Shown: one piece after another, positions 24,900 to 34,185 of the stretch
Layout: each line of letters begins with the position of its first letter
Numbering within the stretch: position 1 is the first letter of the stretch
Origin: Klebsiella huaxiensis
Lineage (GTDB): Bacteria; Pseudomonadota; Gammaproteobacteria; Enterobacterales; Enterobacteriaceae
Direction: 5' to 3'
Assembly (NCBI RefSeq): GCF_003261575.2
Contig: NZ_CP036175.1
Coordinates: 3,410,001 to 3,474,000, forward strand
DNA: 64,000 nt
Notes under the pieces: model-generated
Told to the model about the DNA's origin: nothing
Database searches by the model: none
The model's input: the letters and a program-made list of their open reading frames with translations, nothing else
Program-made: the position numbers and the translations under genes

Positions 24900-27047
24900 T
24901 TATGGTAATGGGTAATAGCTGCTTTCCAGCTCACGCTGGATAATTATGTGTTTTGCTAGATCTTGCGCTTCGCTGATCTCTTCAGGTGTCATCAATAATT
25001 TTATTCTCAACTTACTTCGTACCGTCCCAGAAATTAGCGCCCATGCCCAAGCGTCAACAAGACTTTTCTCCGTCCCGCAGCCGTGGAAATAGAGTAGAGA
25101 AAGCGCATCTTGCGCGTCTTTATCTCCATTAAGTGCGGCCCATCCGCACCACGTAAAGCCTAGTGTCTCATCCTTTTCGACCCCTTCGTCACCTTGCAAA
25201 TAAATTTCATGCAGCATAAATGCCGCATCGGCGGCATATTTACCCTGCTCAAATACCAGAGAGAGCCAGTAAACTGCCTGGCGCGCATCAGACAGATGAT
25301 ATTTATATAATTTACCAAGATTAAACTGGCTAGCGTTATCACCTTGTGCGGCCGCGAGCTTATACCATTCACATGCGATGGTATAATCCTGCTCAACACC
25401 AATACCATCATAATATTTATTGCCCAATTCAGACTGGGCAAGCGTGAATCCTAGTTTGGCTGCTTTTAAACACCATGCAAAAGATGTTATATTATTTTTT
25501 TCTACACCCAGCCCATCCCGATATAAAATGCTGAGATTATATTGTGCTGCGCTTTCTCCCTGCTCGGTAGCCCTGAGGTACCACTCCCTCGCCTGATGAT
25601 AATCCTGCGCGACGCCCCAGCCATTAAAGTACATATTTCCCAGTTCAGTTTGCGCGGAATCATAACCACCCTCTGCGCTTTTAACGCACCAGACAAAAGC
25701 CTTAGCCAGATCCGCTTCAACGCCCGTTCCGTTACGCAACATCTTTGCTACTTCGAGCTGTGACCAGTTATGCCCCTGCTCAGCGGCTTTCAGATACCAC
25801 TCAAACGCCAACATCTGATTCTGCTCGATACCAGAACCTGACTTATACATGAACCCCACACTATATTGCGACTTGTCATCGCCCTGCAGCGCGGCCTGCA
25901 TAAACCATTTAAACGCTTCTTGCGCATTTGCCTCAACGCCAACGCCATCGCGATACAGGGTCCCCAGATTGTGCTGGGCAGAAATATGCCCTGACTCCGC
26001 CGCGCGGGTAAACCAGTACGCCGCCTGGGTATCGTCTTTTTCGACATCCGCGCCAATATAATATTTTTGTGCGAGCTTGTTATATGAAAAAACATGACCC
26101 TGTACTGCGGCGCTTAAATAGCTGCTAACGACCATTGATGATGCGTAACAATTATTCAGTACGTTCAGCGCATTAATTAGCTTGCGATAACTTTGTTTAT
26201 GCACGGCGGCCAGTGCATGAAAACGGTCGGACAAAGACCACGTGCGGCGTTCTTTATCCGGTTTATATGACCATTCAACCAATTCTGCGAGCTGACATAA
26301 AAACGGTGCCGAAAGCGGAAGCCGGTCAACCTGCATCAGCAGCGCAAAATCGAACCACTTCTTACTTTTCTCGTTATCCCGTAAGGAATAATAGCTATCT
26401 TTAATTTTATCGCCGCATTCAACTTCATCACTAGCCGACATCCCGGCAAATAAATAAGGCGCTATTTCTGTTTCAATTTTACGATACAGAATACAGCCTT
26501 CGTTTATCGCCGTCTGGATACTGGCCTGAGCGCCCCCTGCAACCAGATGCCAGCGAAAGGTTTTTGCCGCGGCTAATACCAGTAACGGGCGCGATATCTG
26601 GTGCAGGTTGACCAGCAGCGCCTCCTCAAAACGTATGCGCGATTTGAGGTCCAGAAGTTCGAGTTCATACAAAGCGCTTTCTAGCTGCTTCTGCGCATTT
26701 TCCGGGAGCTTTTCATTCGCCAGAAACAGGCGCTCCAGAACATTTTGCCAGGTCAAAGACGCGCTCACCGCGCCCGGAGATCGAAGGCCGATTTGTACTC
26801 GTGGCTGAGGGATATCAGCAATATCTTGACGAATATTGATATTATCCCGTTCGGTGTGTTCTTCTTCATCAGGAAAGACATCGTCCTCCTCTTCCCAGTT
26901 CAGCGCCGCTTCATAGGCGTTACGTAGCCGCTGATACGCCTGAGGATCGTCTTCCGGACGATTGACCTTCACTAACTGCGCAAATCGCCGTTTAATTTCT
27001 CGCGACTCGGCTCCCGGCTCCAGGCCTAATATTTCCCAGCACGTCAT
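24900..27047 (-). CDS. J-like/Sel1-repeat protein, third of three paralogues
   Basis: Predicted co-chaperone-like protein of 715 residues; no enzymatic motif seen. Residues 1-50 (MTCWEILGLEPGAESREIKR...) resemble a J-domain, but the H-P-D loop reads N-R-P-E-D-D-P. An acidic stretch near 50-65 follows, then a middle region of about 220 residues (including LAAAKTFRWHL and ECGDKI) shared by all three paralogues. From about 320 to 650 there are about ten Sel1-like repeats (AQHNLGTLYRDGVGVEAN and similar), ending in an AWAW capping segment. I chose ATG 27047 because the paralogues start here and GGGAGG is 9 bases upstream; ATG 27068 is in frame. It is the last gene of the hscC operon. Localisation is cytoplasmic: no signal peptide. 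Confidence 0.85.
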   Translation of the reverse strand: MTCWEILGLEPGAESREIKRRFAQLVKVNRPEDDPQAYQRLRNAYEAALNWEEEDDVFPDEEEHTERDNINIRQDIADIPQPRVQIGLRSPGAVSASLTWQNVLERLFLANEKLPENAQKQLESALYELELLDLKSRIRFEEALLVNLHQISRPLLVLAAAKTFRWHLVAGGAQASIQTAINEGCILYRKIETEIAPYLFAGMSASDEVECGDKIKDSYYSLRDNEKSKKWFDFALLMQVDRLPLSAPFLCQLAELVEWSYKPDKERRTWSLSDRFHALAAVHKQSYRKLINALNVLNNCYASSMVVSSYLSAAVQGHVFSYNKLAQKYYIGADVEKDDTQAAYWFTRAAESGHISAQHNLGTLYRDGVGVEANAQEAFKWFMQAALQGDDKSQYSVGFMYKSGSGIEQNQMLAFEWYLKAAEQGHNWSQLEVAKMLRNGTGVEADLAKAFVWCVKSAEGGYDSAQTELGNMYFNGWGVAQDYHQAREWYLRATEQGESAAQYNLSILYRDGLGVEKNNITSFAWCLKAAKLGFTLAQSELGNKYYDGIGVEQDYTIACEWYKLAAAQGDNASQFNLGKLYKYHLSDARQAVYWLSLVFEQGKYAADAAFMLHEIYLQGDEGVEKDETLGFTWCGWAALNGDKDAQDALSLLYFHGCGTEKSLVDAWAWALISGTVRSKLRIKLLMTPEEISEAQDLAKHIIIQRELESSYYPLP

Positions 27048-27100
27048 ACCTGTAAACCTCCCTTCCATAGCTCAGTATTCATCCCTTGATATAACCATAA

Positions 27101-29245
27101 TTACCTTAACTGATATCTTCTAATATACTGATGGGCAATCTCTTCCGCTTCAGCTAAATCTCTAGCGGATAGTTTACGGCGAATTTCACCCTTATCCATT
27201 TTAGGATGCGGAGTCGCCGAAATAATTATCCATGCCCAGGCCAAAATATAGTTAGTATCGGTTCCAAAACCGTTAGCATACATAAATGCAACCATATTTT
27301 GCGCTCCGGTATGCTTGAGCTTTGCCGCTTTTTCATACCAAAATAGACCAGCATCATAATCCCGCTCGATCGTATCCTCTCCGCCAATGTAGATTTTGCC
27401 CAGCATAACTGCCGCATCAACGTTCTCATGCTGCCCTGCTGCCGTAAACCAGAATATGGACTTCTGTATATCTCGGGGCACTCCAGTTCCTTCAAAATAC
27501 ATAAAGCCTAATTTAAACTGAGCATCGCCATATTCCTGCTCGGCCGATTTCGTTAACCAATATCGCGCCTTTGCATAATCAGGCTGCATGATTTCAGCAT
27601 CACTGTATAACTGCCCAAGATTATATTGGGCAACAGCATCCCCTTGCTCTGCGGATCTGGAGTACCATTCAATAACCATCTGAAAATTTTGCTCAATGCC
27701 ACGTCCGTGATAATACATCATTGCGACTTCGTTCTGTGCAGGTGCATATCCTTGCCGTGCGGCTTTAAGAAAATAATCATAGGCTAATGGATAGTTAATG
27801 GGGCCAGACAGGCCATCACGATAAAATATACCTAGATTATATTGGGCAACATCACAATGTTGCTCAGCAGCTAAAGTGAACCATCTCAACGCCTGCTGGT
27901 AATTTCTGCTGCCTGTTGTTTCGTTATAATACAACCAGCCCAGATGGTTTTGGGCATGAGCGAACCCCTGTTGCGCCGCTTTCTGAAACCAATAAAATGC
28001 CTTTACATAATCTTGCATACCCGAGGCTTCGTAGATATAAATTCGACCAAGATCGTATTGTGCATAGACATTTTCTTGCACTGCGCTCTTCATTAACCAA
28101 TAGATAGCCTGTTGAAAATCCTGAGTTGTTCCTTTACCTTCGCGGTAGCAAACGCCTAATGAATGCTGTGCATCGGCATGCCCCTGTTTTGCTGCACAGG
28201 AGAACCAGAAGAAAGCACGATTATCATCCTGCCCGACATCCTCTCCCTGCTCATAGAGCAGTCCGAGGTTATAGCGTGATATCGCATGCTTTTGCTCCGC
28301 CGCTTTGGCATAACTCACTAATGTTTTCGATGTAGGATAAACGCCGTCGGCGGCGCTAATGGCTACGCAAAGTTTTTCATACCCCAGCGGGTGGATTATC
28401 TCTAACGCATAAAAACGTTCAGCAAGTGACCAGCAACGAATACTTTTATCCGGCTTAACTGACCATTCAAGCATCTCAACTAAAAAGCCCAGAAATGCAC
28501 TGGAGAGATCGTATCTGGCGATTTGCATTAACACGGCGGCATCAAACCAGGGCCGATTTTCCGCATCATCAACATAGTTCTGATAAATACGTTTAAGGCG
28601 ATCACCGCTTTCAATTTCATCAATCGCCGACATATCAGCAAAAAATAGCGGTGCAATTTCCGCTTCAATCAGCAACCAAAGCGTGCGCTTGTCATTAATG
28701 ACGCAGCAGGCGGCCTGATGATTGCCCACGGACGTCAAATACCATTTAAATTTTTCTGCTGCCGCCAGCGTCAGCAAAGGACGAAATACCCGACTCAAAT
28801 TTAAAGCCAGATGTTCCTCAAACTGTAAACGTGATTTCAGGTCGGAATAAGAAAGCCTGGCGACAGCGTCGGCTAACTGGGCTTCAGCCTGCTGAGGCTT
28901 GCTCTCGTTGGCTAAGAACAGATCGTCAAGCACGCTTTGCCAGCTTAGCGTCGCGCTTACCACGATGGGCTGTTGATGATGGCTCCGGGCTGATATATTT
29001 AATGTCGGAAATCTAATACGCGTGGGTGTGACGCGCTTCGACACCTCCTCTTCATCGTCCCACACATCGCCATCGCTAATTGGATTCTCTTCGCAAGATA
29101 GCGCCTTCTCGTAGGCATCGCGTAATCTCTGGTAGACAACCGGATCATTCTCAGGGCGGTTAATCTTCACTAACTGCGCAAATCGGCGTTTAATTTCACG
29201 TGGTTCAGCACCCGGCGTCAGGCCTAATATTTCCCAGCACGTCAT
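27101..29245 (-). CDS. J-like/Sel1-repeat protein, second of three paralogues
   Basis: Product of 714 residues with the same architecture as its neighbours. The N-terminal J-like domain (MTCWEILGLTPGAEPREIKR) has N-R-P-E-N-D-P in place of H-P-D. A middle domain contains LAAAEKFKWYL and IESGDRLKRIY. About ten Sel1 repeats occupy roughly residues 320-660 (AQHSLGVCYREGKGTTQD, AQYNLGQLYSDAEIMQPD and others). The end carries AWAWIIISA and a basic helical tail. The start ATG 29245 has AGGAG 8 bases upstream. It is 27 bp after the stop of the first paralogue. The DNA looks more AT-rich than the flanking core genes, which may indicate acquisition. Function is not known; a peptide-scaffold or client-adaptor role for the Sel1 part is an inference. 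Confidence 0.85.
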   Translation of the reverse strand: MTCWEILGLTPGAEPREIKRRFAQLVKINRPENDPVVYQRLRDAYEKALSCEENPISDGDVWDDEEEVSKRVTPTRIRFPTLNISARSHHQQPIVVSATLSWQSVLDDLFLANESKPQQAEAQLADAVARLSYSDLKSRLQFEEHLALNLSRVFRPLLTLAAAEKFKWYLTSVGNHQAACCVINDKRTLWLLIEAEIAPLFFADMSAIDEIESGDRLKRIYQNYVDDAENRPWFDAAVLMQIARYDLSSAFLGFLVEMLEWSVKPDKSIRCWSLAERFYALEIIHPLGYEKLCVAISAADGVYPTSKTLVSYAKAAEQKHAISRYNLGLLYEQGEDVGQDDNRAFFWFSCAAKQGHADAQHSLGVCYREGKGTTQDFQQAIYWLMKSAVQENVYAQYDLGRIYIYEASGMQDYVKAFYWFQKAAQQGFAHAQNHLGWLYYNETTGSRNYQQALRWFTLAAEQHCDVAQYNLGIFYRDGLSGPINYPLAYDYFLKAARQGYAPAQNEVAMMYYHGRGIEQNFQMVIEWYSRSAEQGDAVAQYNLGQLYSDAEIMQPDYAKARYWLTKSAEQEYGDAQFKLGFMYFEGTGVPRDIQKSIFWFTAAGQHENVDAAVMLGKIYIGGEDTIERDYDAGLFWYEKAAKLKHTGAQNMVAFMYANGFGTDTNYILAWAWIIISATPHPKMDKGEIRRKLSARDLAEAEEIAHQYIRRYQLR

Positions 29246-29272
29246 CTCAGAACTCCTTTTCTTCTTTCACCT

Positions 29273-31300
29273 TTATTTAAGCCGAAATATCCGCCGATAC
29301 CTTGCAGCCATCGCTTGCGCTTCCGTCATCTCCTCAGCGGATAATTTTTGCCGCACGGTTTCTTTATCGATATACGGATTATCGCCTCCGGCTATAATGA
29401 CCCACGCCCAGGCCTCAAGATAGCTCTGCTCTTTACCCATCCCGAGGGCATACATCGCTGCGAATTTTCCCTGCGCCTGGACGGAACCTAATCTGGCCGC
29501 TTTTTCATACCAGTAGAAGGCATTATTTGGGTCTTTTTTCACACCATCTTTGCCGGCGGCATAAATCTCTGCGAGCATAAATGCCGCTTGCGCCACGCCC
29601 CGCTGAGCGGCTTCCGATAACCAGTGAACCGCCTGCTCAATATCAGCGGCAATATGTTCACTGCGGTAATAAAGACACCCCAGCTCAAACATCGCCTCGC
29701 CAGATCCCTGCTCCGCTGCTTTGCTGTACCAGGTCAATGCTTTTTGACGATCGGGGGGCGCTAATTCCCCTTCACTATAGATTTTACCTAACCAATATTG
29801 CGCGTCGCCGTTATTCTGCTCTGCGGCTTTGGTATACCAGACCAGCGCCTGCTGCACATCACGTTCTACTGCTTGCCCATTGTAATACAGATGCGCCAGC
29901 TCAAGCTGGGCTGCGGCATTCCCCTGTAGCGCAGCCTGACGAAAAAGTCCAAATGCCCGCAGGCAATCCGTGTCGATACCGTCGCCGCCAAGACAGATAA
30001 CGCCTATCGCATATTGCGCATAATCATCATTCTGTTCCGCCGCTCGGGAAAACCATAAAATTCCCTGCTGACGATTTTGGGTGACCCCAAAACCGCCTGT
30101 GTATAAACGACCCAGCGCATACTGCGCACTCGCATGGCCTTGCTCCGCCGCCCTGCTGTACCATTGAAACGCCGCGTTGTTATTGCGTTTTCGTTCATAA
30201 AGCTGGGCAAGATGATACTGAGCGGGCACCAGTCCCTGCTCTGCGGCGCGTAGATACCAGTGCATAGCCTGCGACTCATCTTGCAGAACGCCAAAACCAC
30301 CGTAATACATTTTTCCGATGGAAAAACAGGCTTCGATATCGCCCTGCTCGGCGGCTTTAAGACGCGCAGACAAGACTTTCGAGACGTGATAACCATCCGA
30401 TTCCAGCTGAAGCGCGCACACGACTTTTTGATACGCGGATTGATGAATGGATGCCAGAGCACAGAATCGCTCATTCAGATTCCAGACCAGTACCGACTTT
30501 TCCTCATCTAAACTTTGGGCTCTCTGTATTTTCTCCGTCTGCGTCGTCCACCTGATTTTTTCACTTATCATGCCCAGATAATCAGCAGAAAGCGCAAGCC
30601 CGGCTATTTTCAGCAGTACGGCGATATCAAACCATTGCAGGCTTTGCGCATCGTGCTCCAATGCGGCAAAAATATCGTAAAGTTTTTCACCGCACTCTAC
30701 TTCCTCAATGCAGCTCATGCCGTTAAAGAAAAGCGGCGCGATATTCTGCGCAATACGCCGATAGATCAGACAATGGTCATTAATGGTGTTTTGTGCGCGG
30801 GTTTCTGTCTTATCCGTCACCAGATGCCATTTAAACTTTTCCGCCGCCGCCAGCATCAGCAGAGGGCGATGGTCCCGCGCCAACTTTGCCATCAGCGTAG
30901 TTTCAAATTGTAGCCGGGATTGCAGATCAAACGCGACGAGATCCACCAGCGCCCGCTCCAGCTGCAAGTCGGCAGCTTCTGGGAGGCGCTTATTTTCCAC
31001 AAACAGGCTCTCCAACACCTCAGCCCAGCCATTCTCCCGGATAACCGGAGGTGGGGGGCTAACGGGCGTGACGCGCGGCAAAACAACTGGCCTGACGCCC
31101 GCGGTAGCGCCAGGCTCAACGTTTGGCTGCGAGCTGTGATCATCCGTAAAAGCCAGCGCCTGCTCATAGGCATCACGTAGCCGCTGATACGCCTGCGGAT
31201 CCTCCTCTGGACGGTTGACCTTCACTCGTTGCGCAAAGCAGCGCTTAATTTCGCGCGCCCCGGCTCCCGGCGTCAGGCCTAATATTTCCCAGCAACTCAT
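29273..31300 (-). CDS. J-like/Sel1-repeat protein, first of three paralogues
   Basis: Product of 675 residues. The J-like domain (MSCWEILGLTPGAGAREIKR) has N-R-P-E-E-D-P at the H-P-D position. A proline-rich linker (PRVTPVSPPPPV) near residue 80 distinguishes it from its paralogues. The shared middle domain shows LAAAEKFKWHL and VECGEKLYDIF. About nine Sel1 repeats follow from about residue 310 (AQYALGRLYTGGFGVTQN, AQYWLGKIYSEGELAPPD). The C-terminus has AWAWVIIAG. The start ATG overlaps the hscC stop by 4 bp (ATGA), so translation is coupled to the Hsp70. This coupling is the best evidence that the family works with HscC. Confidence 0.87.
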   Translation of the reverse strand: MSCWEILGLTPGAGAREIKRCFAQRVKVNRPEEDPQAYQRLRDAYEQALAFTDDHSSQPNVEPGATAGVRPVVLPRVTPVSPPPPVIRENGWAEVLESLFVENKRLPEAADLQLERALVDLVAFDLQSRLQFETTLMAKLARDHRPLLMLAAAEKFKWHLVTDKTETRAQNTINDHCLIYRRIAQNIAPLFFNGMSCIEEVECGEKLYDIFAALEHDAQSLQWFDIAVLLKIAGLALSADYLGMISEKIRWTTQTEKIQRAQSLDEEKSVLVWNLNERFCALASIHQSAYQKVVCALQLESDGYHVSKVLSARLKAAEQGDIEACFSIGKMYYGGFGVLQDESQAMHWYLRAAEQGLVPAQYHLAQLYERKRNNNAAFQWYSRAAEQGHASAQYALGRLYTGGFGVTQNRQQGILWFSRAAEQNDDYAQYAIGVICLGGDGIDTDCLRAFGLFRQAALQGNAAAQLELAHLYYNGQAVERDVQQALVWYTKAAEQNNGDAQYWLGKIYSEGELAPPDRQKALTWYSKAAEQGSGEAMFELGCLYYRSEHIAADIEQAVHWLSEAAQRGVAQAAFMLAEIYAAGKDGVKKDPNNAFYWYEKAARLGSVQAQGKFAAMYALGMGKEQSYLEAWAWVIIAGGDNPYIDKETVRQKLSAEEMTEAQAMAARYRRIFRLK

Positions 31301-32997
31301 AGCAGCCGGTCCGTATCTATACTGTCGAGAATTTGATTAACCTGTTCACGAAAAGCAGCGATCCGATCGCTTTCCTGCATTTCCAGCAGATAGCTGAACT
31401 TCCGCGAGCACTCGCTGACCCATTCACGTGCATCGCCAAGGCTCAACTGGTAGAGATGATCGAGACGGGCCATCAGCGCCCGGTTCGCCTGTTCATCGCG
31501 CGGGTGAATTTTCAGCGTACTGAGTTTGGCCAGCGACAATTGAATCTGTTCTTCCGTCAACGTGCCCGGATGTTGTTCAATAAGCAGGCTGCTGCGATTA
31601 CCAGTTAACGGTACATGAATATCAACATCGAGCAGCCCGTTAATGTCGTAGGTAAAACGCACCTCTATTTTGACCTCTCCTGCCGGTTTTGGCGGCACGG
31701 CGATAGAGAGTTCGGCCAGAAAGATATTATCTTCCACCATCCGGCTCTCGCCCTGGTAGATTTTAAAATCCACATTAGTCTGGTCGTCATTAACGGTATA
31801 AAAATTCCGCACCCGGCTACAGGGGATACTACGGTTGCGTTCAATAATCGGCGCAAAGTAACCCGACTCCCGCGTATGGCCCAGTGACCTTGAGGTATCG
31901 ACGCCCAGGGTGTAAGGGCAAACATCGGTGATCACCACATCCTCAAGTTCACTCTTGCGCATCTTGAGCGCGGCCTGAATAGCCGCCCCCTGCGCTATCA
32001 CCTCATCAGGATTCAGATGCATTGCCGGCAGGCGGCCAAAGAGCTGCGCCACTAGCCTGCGGATAAGCGGCATACGCGTCGTTCCGCCTACCAGAACAAT
32101 CTGGTCCAGCTGCGAGATATCCAGCCGGGCATCGCGAATCGCCATTTCCAGCGGTTCCCGAATACGGGCAAAGAACGATTCCAGCAGTAGCTCAAAATCC
32201 GCCTCGGTGATTTCCCACTGATAGCGTTCACCCTCGATTTCTACACTAAAAATAGCCGTTTCTCGCAGACTCAGCGCCCGCTTAACCCGTTCGGCCTCCA
32301 CCCGCAGTTGCCGTTGTAGGGTCGGCTCCCGCCATTCGATCTCTTCCGGGAATTCCTGCTGATGGCGAAAGGCCTCGACCAGAATATCCACGATATCCTC
32401 ACCGCCGAGGAAGTTATCCCCGGCGCTGGCGCGCACTTCCATAATATTGTCGAATAATTCCAGAATAGAGACATCAAACGTACCGCCGCCAAGGTCGAAG
32501 ACTAAAAACTGATGTTCATCTTCCTGATTGTGTAAGCCATAGGCCAGCGCGGCGGCCGTCGGTTCGTTAATTAAGCGCTCAACGGTCAGCCCGGCCATGC
32601 TGGCGGCGATTTTGGTCGCTTTACGCTGCACGTCGCTAAAGTAGGCGGGAACGCTAATCACTGCTTCAGTCACCGGTTCGCCCAAAAAATTCTCGGCATC
32701 TTCTTTTAGTTGACGCAGTACCAGCGAGGAAAGCTCCTCCGGGCGAAACGACTGCTTCCCCAACGTAATAGTCTGCGAAGTACCCATAATCCGCTTGAAG
32801 TTCGCCGCGCAGTTGGCCGGACGTACCAGTTGCAGGTCGCGGGCCGCTTCGCCCACCAGCACCATGCCGTCATCATCGACGCTCACCACACTCGGGGTGA
32901 GCAATTTACCCAACGCATTGGGAATTAATACCGCTTTTCCCTCCTGCCAGACCGCAACCAGACTGTTTGTTGTACCTAAATCTATTCCTATAATCAT
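31297..32997 (-). CDS. hscC: HscC-type Hsp70 chaperone
   Basis: Specialised Hsp70 of 566 residues, close in length to E. coli HscC (556) and clearly shorter than DnaK (638). The ATPase domain is complete: phosphate-1 IGIDLGTTNSLVAVW at the N-terminus, phosphate-2 VFDLGGGTFDVSILE near residue 175, INEPTAAALAYGL near 145, and adenosine motif VLVGGTTRMPLIRRL near 305. The substrate-binding domain is present (FTYDINGLLDVDI) but the C-terminal lid is short and lacks the DnaK EEVD end. In E. coli HscC works with the J-like proteins DjlB and DjlC. Here it heads an operon with three J-Sel1 fusions. ATG 32997 follows GGGA. No grpE-like gene is adjacent. Confidence 0.9.
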   Translation of the reverse strand: MIIGIDLGTTNSLVAVWQEGKAVLIPNALGKLLTPSVVSVDDDGMVLVGEAARDLQLVRPANCAANFKRIMGTSQTITLGKQSFRPEELSSLVLRQLKEDAENFLGEPVTEAVISVPAYFSDVQRKATKIAASMAGLTVERLINEPTAAALAYGLHNQEDEHQFLVFDLGGGTFDVSILELFDNIMEVRASAGDNFLGGEDIVDILVEAFRHQQEFPEEIEWREPTLQRQLRVEAERVKRALSLRETAIFSVEIEGERYQWEITEADFELLLESFFARIREPLEMAIRDARLDISQLDQIVLVGGTTRMPLIRRLVAQLFGRLPAMHLNPDEVIAQGAAIQAALKMRKSELEDVVITDVCPYTLGVDTSRSLGHTRESGYFAPIIERNRSIPCSRVRNFYTVNDDQTNVDFKIYQGESRMVEDNIFLAELSIAVPPKPAGEVKIEVRFTYDINGLLDVDIHVPLTGNRSSLLIEQHPGTLTEEQIQLSLAKLSTLKIHPRDEQANRALMARLDHLYQLSLGDAREWVSECSRKFSYLLEMQESDRIAAFREQVNQILDSIDTDRLL

Positions 32998-33194
32998 TTT
33001 TTCATCCCTGTGTTATCACTTTTCCAGACAGAACCAAATGCCGCTTTTATAAATATTACCGTAGTGCGTTCATAAATTTAATTATTATCAAATGAGACGG
33101 GTAGCAATAAGCTCCGACTCATTAAGGATGAGGGTGTTAAAGACATAAATAATTAATAACGTGAATATTTTGAAGCATTGCGCTTAGAGCGTAA
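32998..33194. other. AT-rich spacer upstream of hscC
   Basis: Between the lysR stop and the hscC start. It is strongly AT-rich, with several TATTTATAA- and TAATAATTAAA-like stretches that could act as -10 elements for the minus-strand operon. No convincing heat-shock (sigma-32) promoter, terminator or operator could be picked out. No open frame is supported. Confidence 0.4.
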
Positions 33195-34082
33195 TTATCT
33201 TACAGCCTCACGTATCGCATCCAGAACCACTTTAAATGCCGGGTTATCATTATCCTCCCGCCACGCCAGCCAGAGTCGACTTTCGATCCCTGCGGGAAGA
33301 GCAACAGGCCGATAAACCATCTCTGAAAAAATAATACTCGTCGCACTCTTTGGTACCAGCGCACAGCCAATTCCGGCATTAACCAGCGACAAAATTGTCA
33401 GCGTCGACTCCAGATACTGCACATATTCTGGCTGGATCTCCGCAGAGCGAAACATCCCTGTTAATAGCTCATAAAAAGGCTGCCAGGAGGTCATGGCATA
33501 CATAATGAGCGGCTGTTTCTCAAGGTCGGCCAATACAAGAGATTCACACTGCGCCAGAATATTATCGCGAGGAAGCGCCAGGACAAACGGCTCCTTGATT
33601 AACAGCTCGGTCTTCACGCCAGGCAGCACCAACGGTGCACGAACAATACCAATATCAGATTGACGCAGGCGCAGAGCCTCGAACTGTTCGCTAGTCGTCA
33701 TTTCTTTGAGCGCGATGTCTATTTGCGGGAATCGCCGTTTTACTTCGGCAATCGTCCGCGGCAGAAAGGCATAAACCGCACTTGAAACAAAGCTTATCGT
33801 TAGCGCTCCAACCTCGCCCCTGGAGACTTTTTGCGCCGTCAAAGTCGCGGTATGCGCACGCTGTAGCAAGTCCTGCGCTTCGACCAAAAAACGCCTTCCT
33901 GCGGCGGTCAATACAACCGAGCGCGTCGAACGCTCAAACAGCTCAACGCCCAACTGATGCTCAAGAAGCTGGATCTGCCTGCTGAGCGGCGGCTGGGTCA
34001 TATTTAAGCGCCGTGCTGCGCGCGAGAAGTTCAACTCGGTGGCTACCGCCATAAAGAAACGTAGCTGGCTCAACTCAAACAT
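33195..34082 (-). CDS. LysR-type transcriptional regulator
   Basis: Product of 295 residues. The N-terminal winged helix-turn-helix is typical: FSRAARRLNMTQPPLSRQIQ near residues 19-38 and LGVELFERSTRSVVLT. The rest is a periplasmic-binding-type effector domain. It is divergent from the dehydratase gene across about 100 bp that hold two palindromes. Such a layout usually means that the LysR protein controls itself and the divergent operon; the likely effector is the sugar acid handled by the neighbours. It shares strand with hscC but no overlap; a functional link to hscC is not supported. Confidence 0.9.
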   Translation of the reverse strand: MFELSQLRFFMAVATELNFSRAARRLNMTQPPLSRQIQLLEHQLGVELFERSTRSVVLTAAGRRFLVEAQDLLQRAHTATLTAQKVSRGEVGALTISFVSSAVYAFLPRTIAEVKRRFPQIDIALKEMTTSEQFEALRLRQSDIGIVRAPLVLPGVKTELLIKEPFVLALPRDNILAQCESLVLADLEKQPLIMYAMTSWQPFYELLTGMFRSAEIQPEYVQYLESTLTILSLVNAGIGCALVPKSATSIIFSEMVYRPVALPAGIESRLWLAWREDNDNPAFKVVLDAIREAVR

Positions 34083-34124
34083 TTATACAAACCCGGTATA
34101 AATCAATCCTCTAATTGGATTAGA
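34081..34124. promoter_or_regulatory. Two palindromes in the lysR-dehydratase divergent promoter
   Basis: ATTTATAC-AAACCCG-GTATAAAT (34081-34103) is a perfect 8-bp inverted repeat with the T-N11-A form of LysR operators, and it overlaps the lysR start codon. TCTAAT-TGG-ATTAGA (34110-34124) is a second perfect inverted repeat. Both are well placed for control of the two divergent genes. Confidence 0.65.
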
Positions 34125-34185
34125 CAGTATGAACCGTTCGTTGCACTCTGGTAAAGCCCTGATTCACACCATAAAAGGTTTATCT

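Noticed and set aside
24900..31300. Tandem DNA repeat array across the Sel1 genes
   Set aside because: The periodicity is at protein level (about 36 residues); the nucleotide sequence is too diverged to be a DNA repeat or CRISPR-like array.
32998..33194. Heat-shock (sigma-32) promoter for hscC
   Set aside because: No stretch with both a CTTGAA-type and a CCCCAT-type element at proper spacing was found; only generic AT-rich sequence is present.
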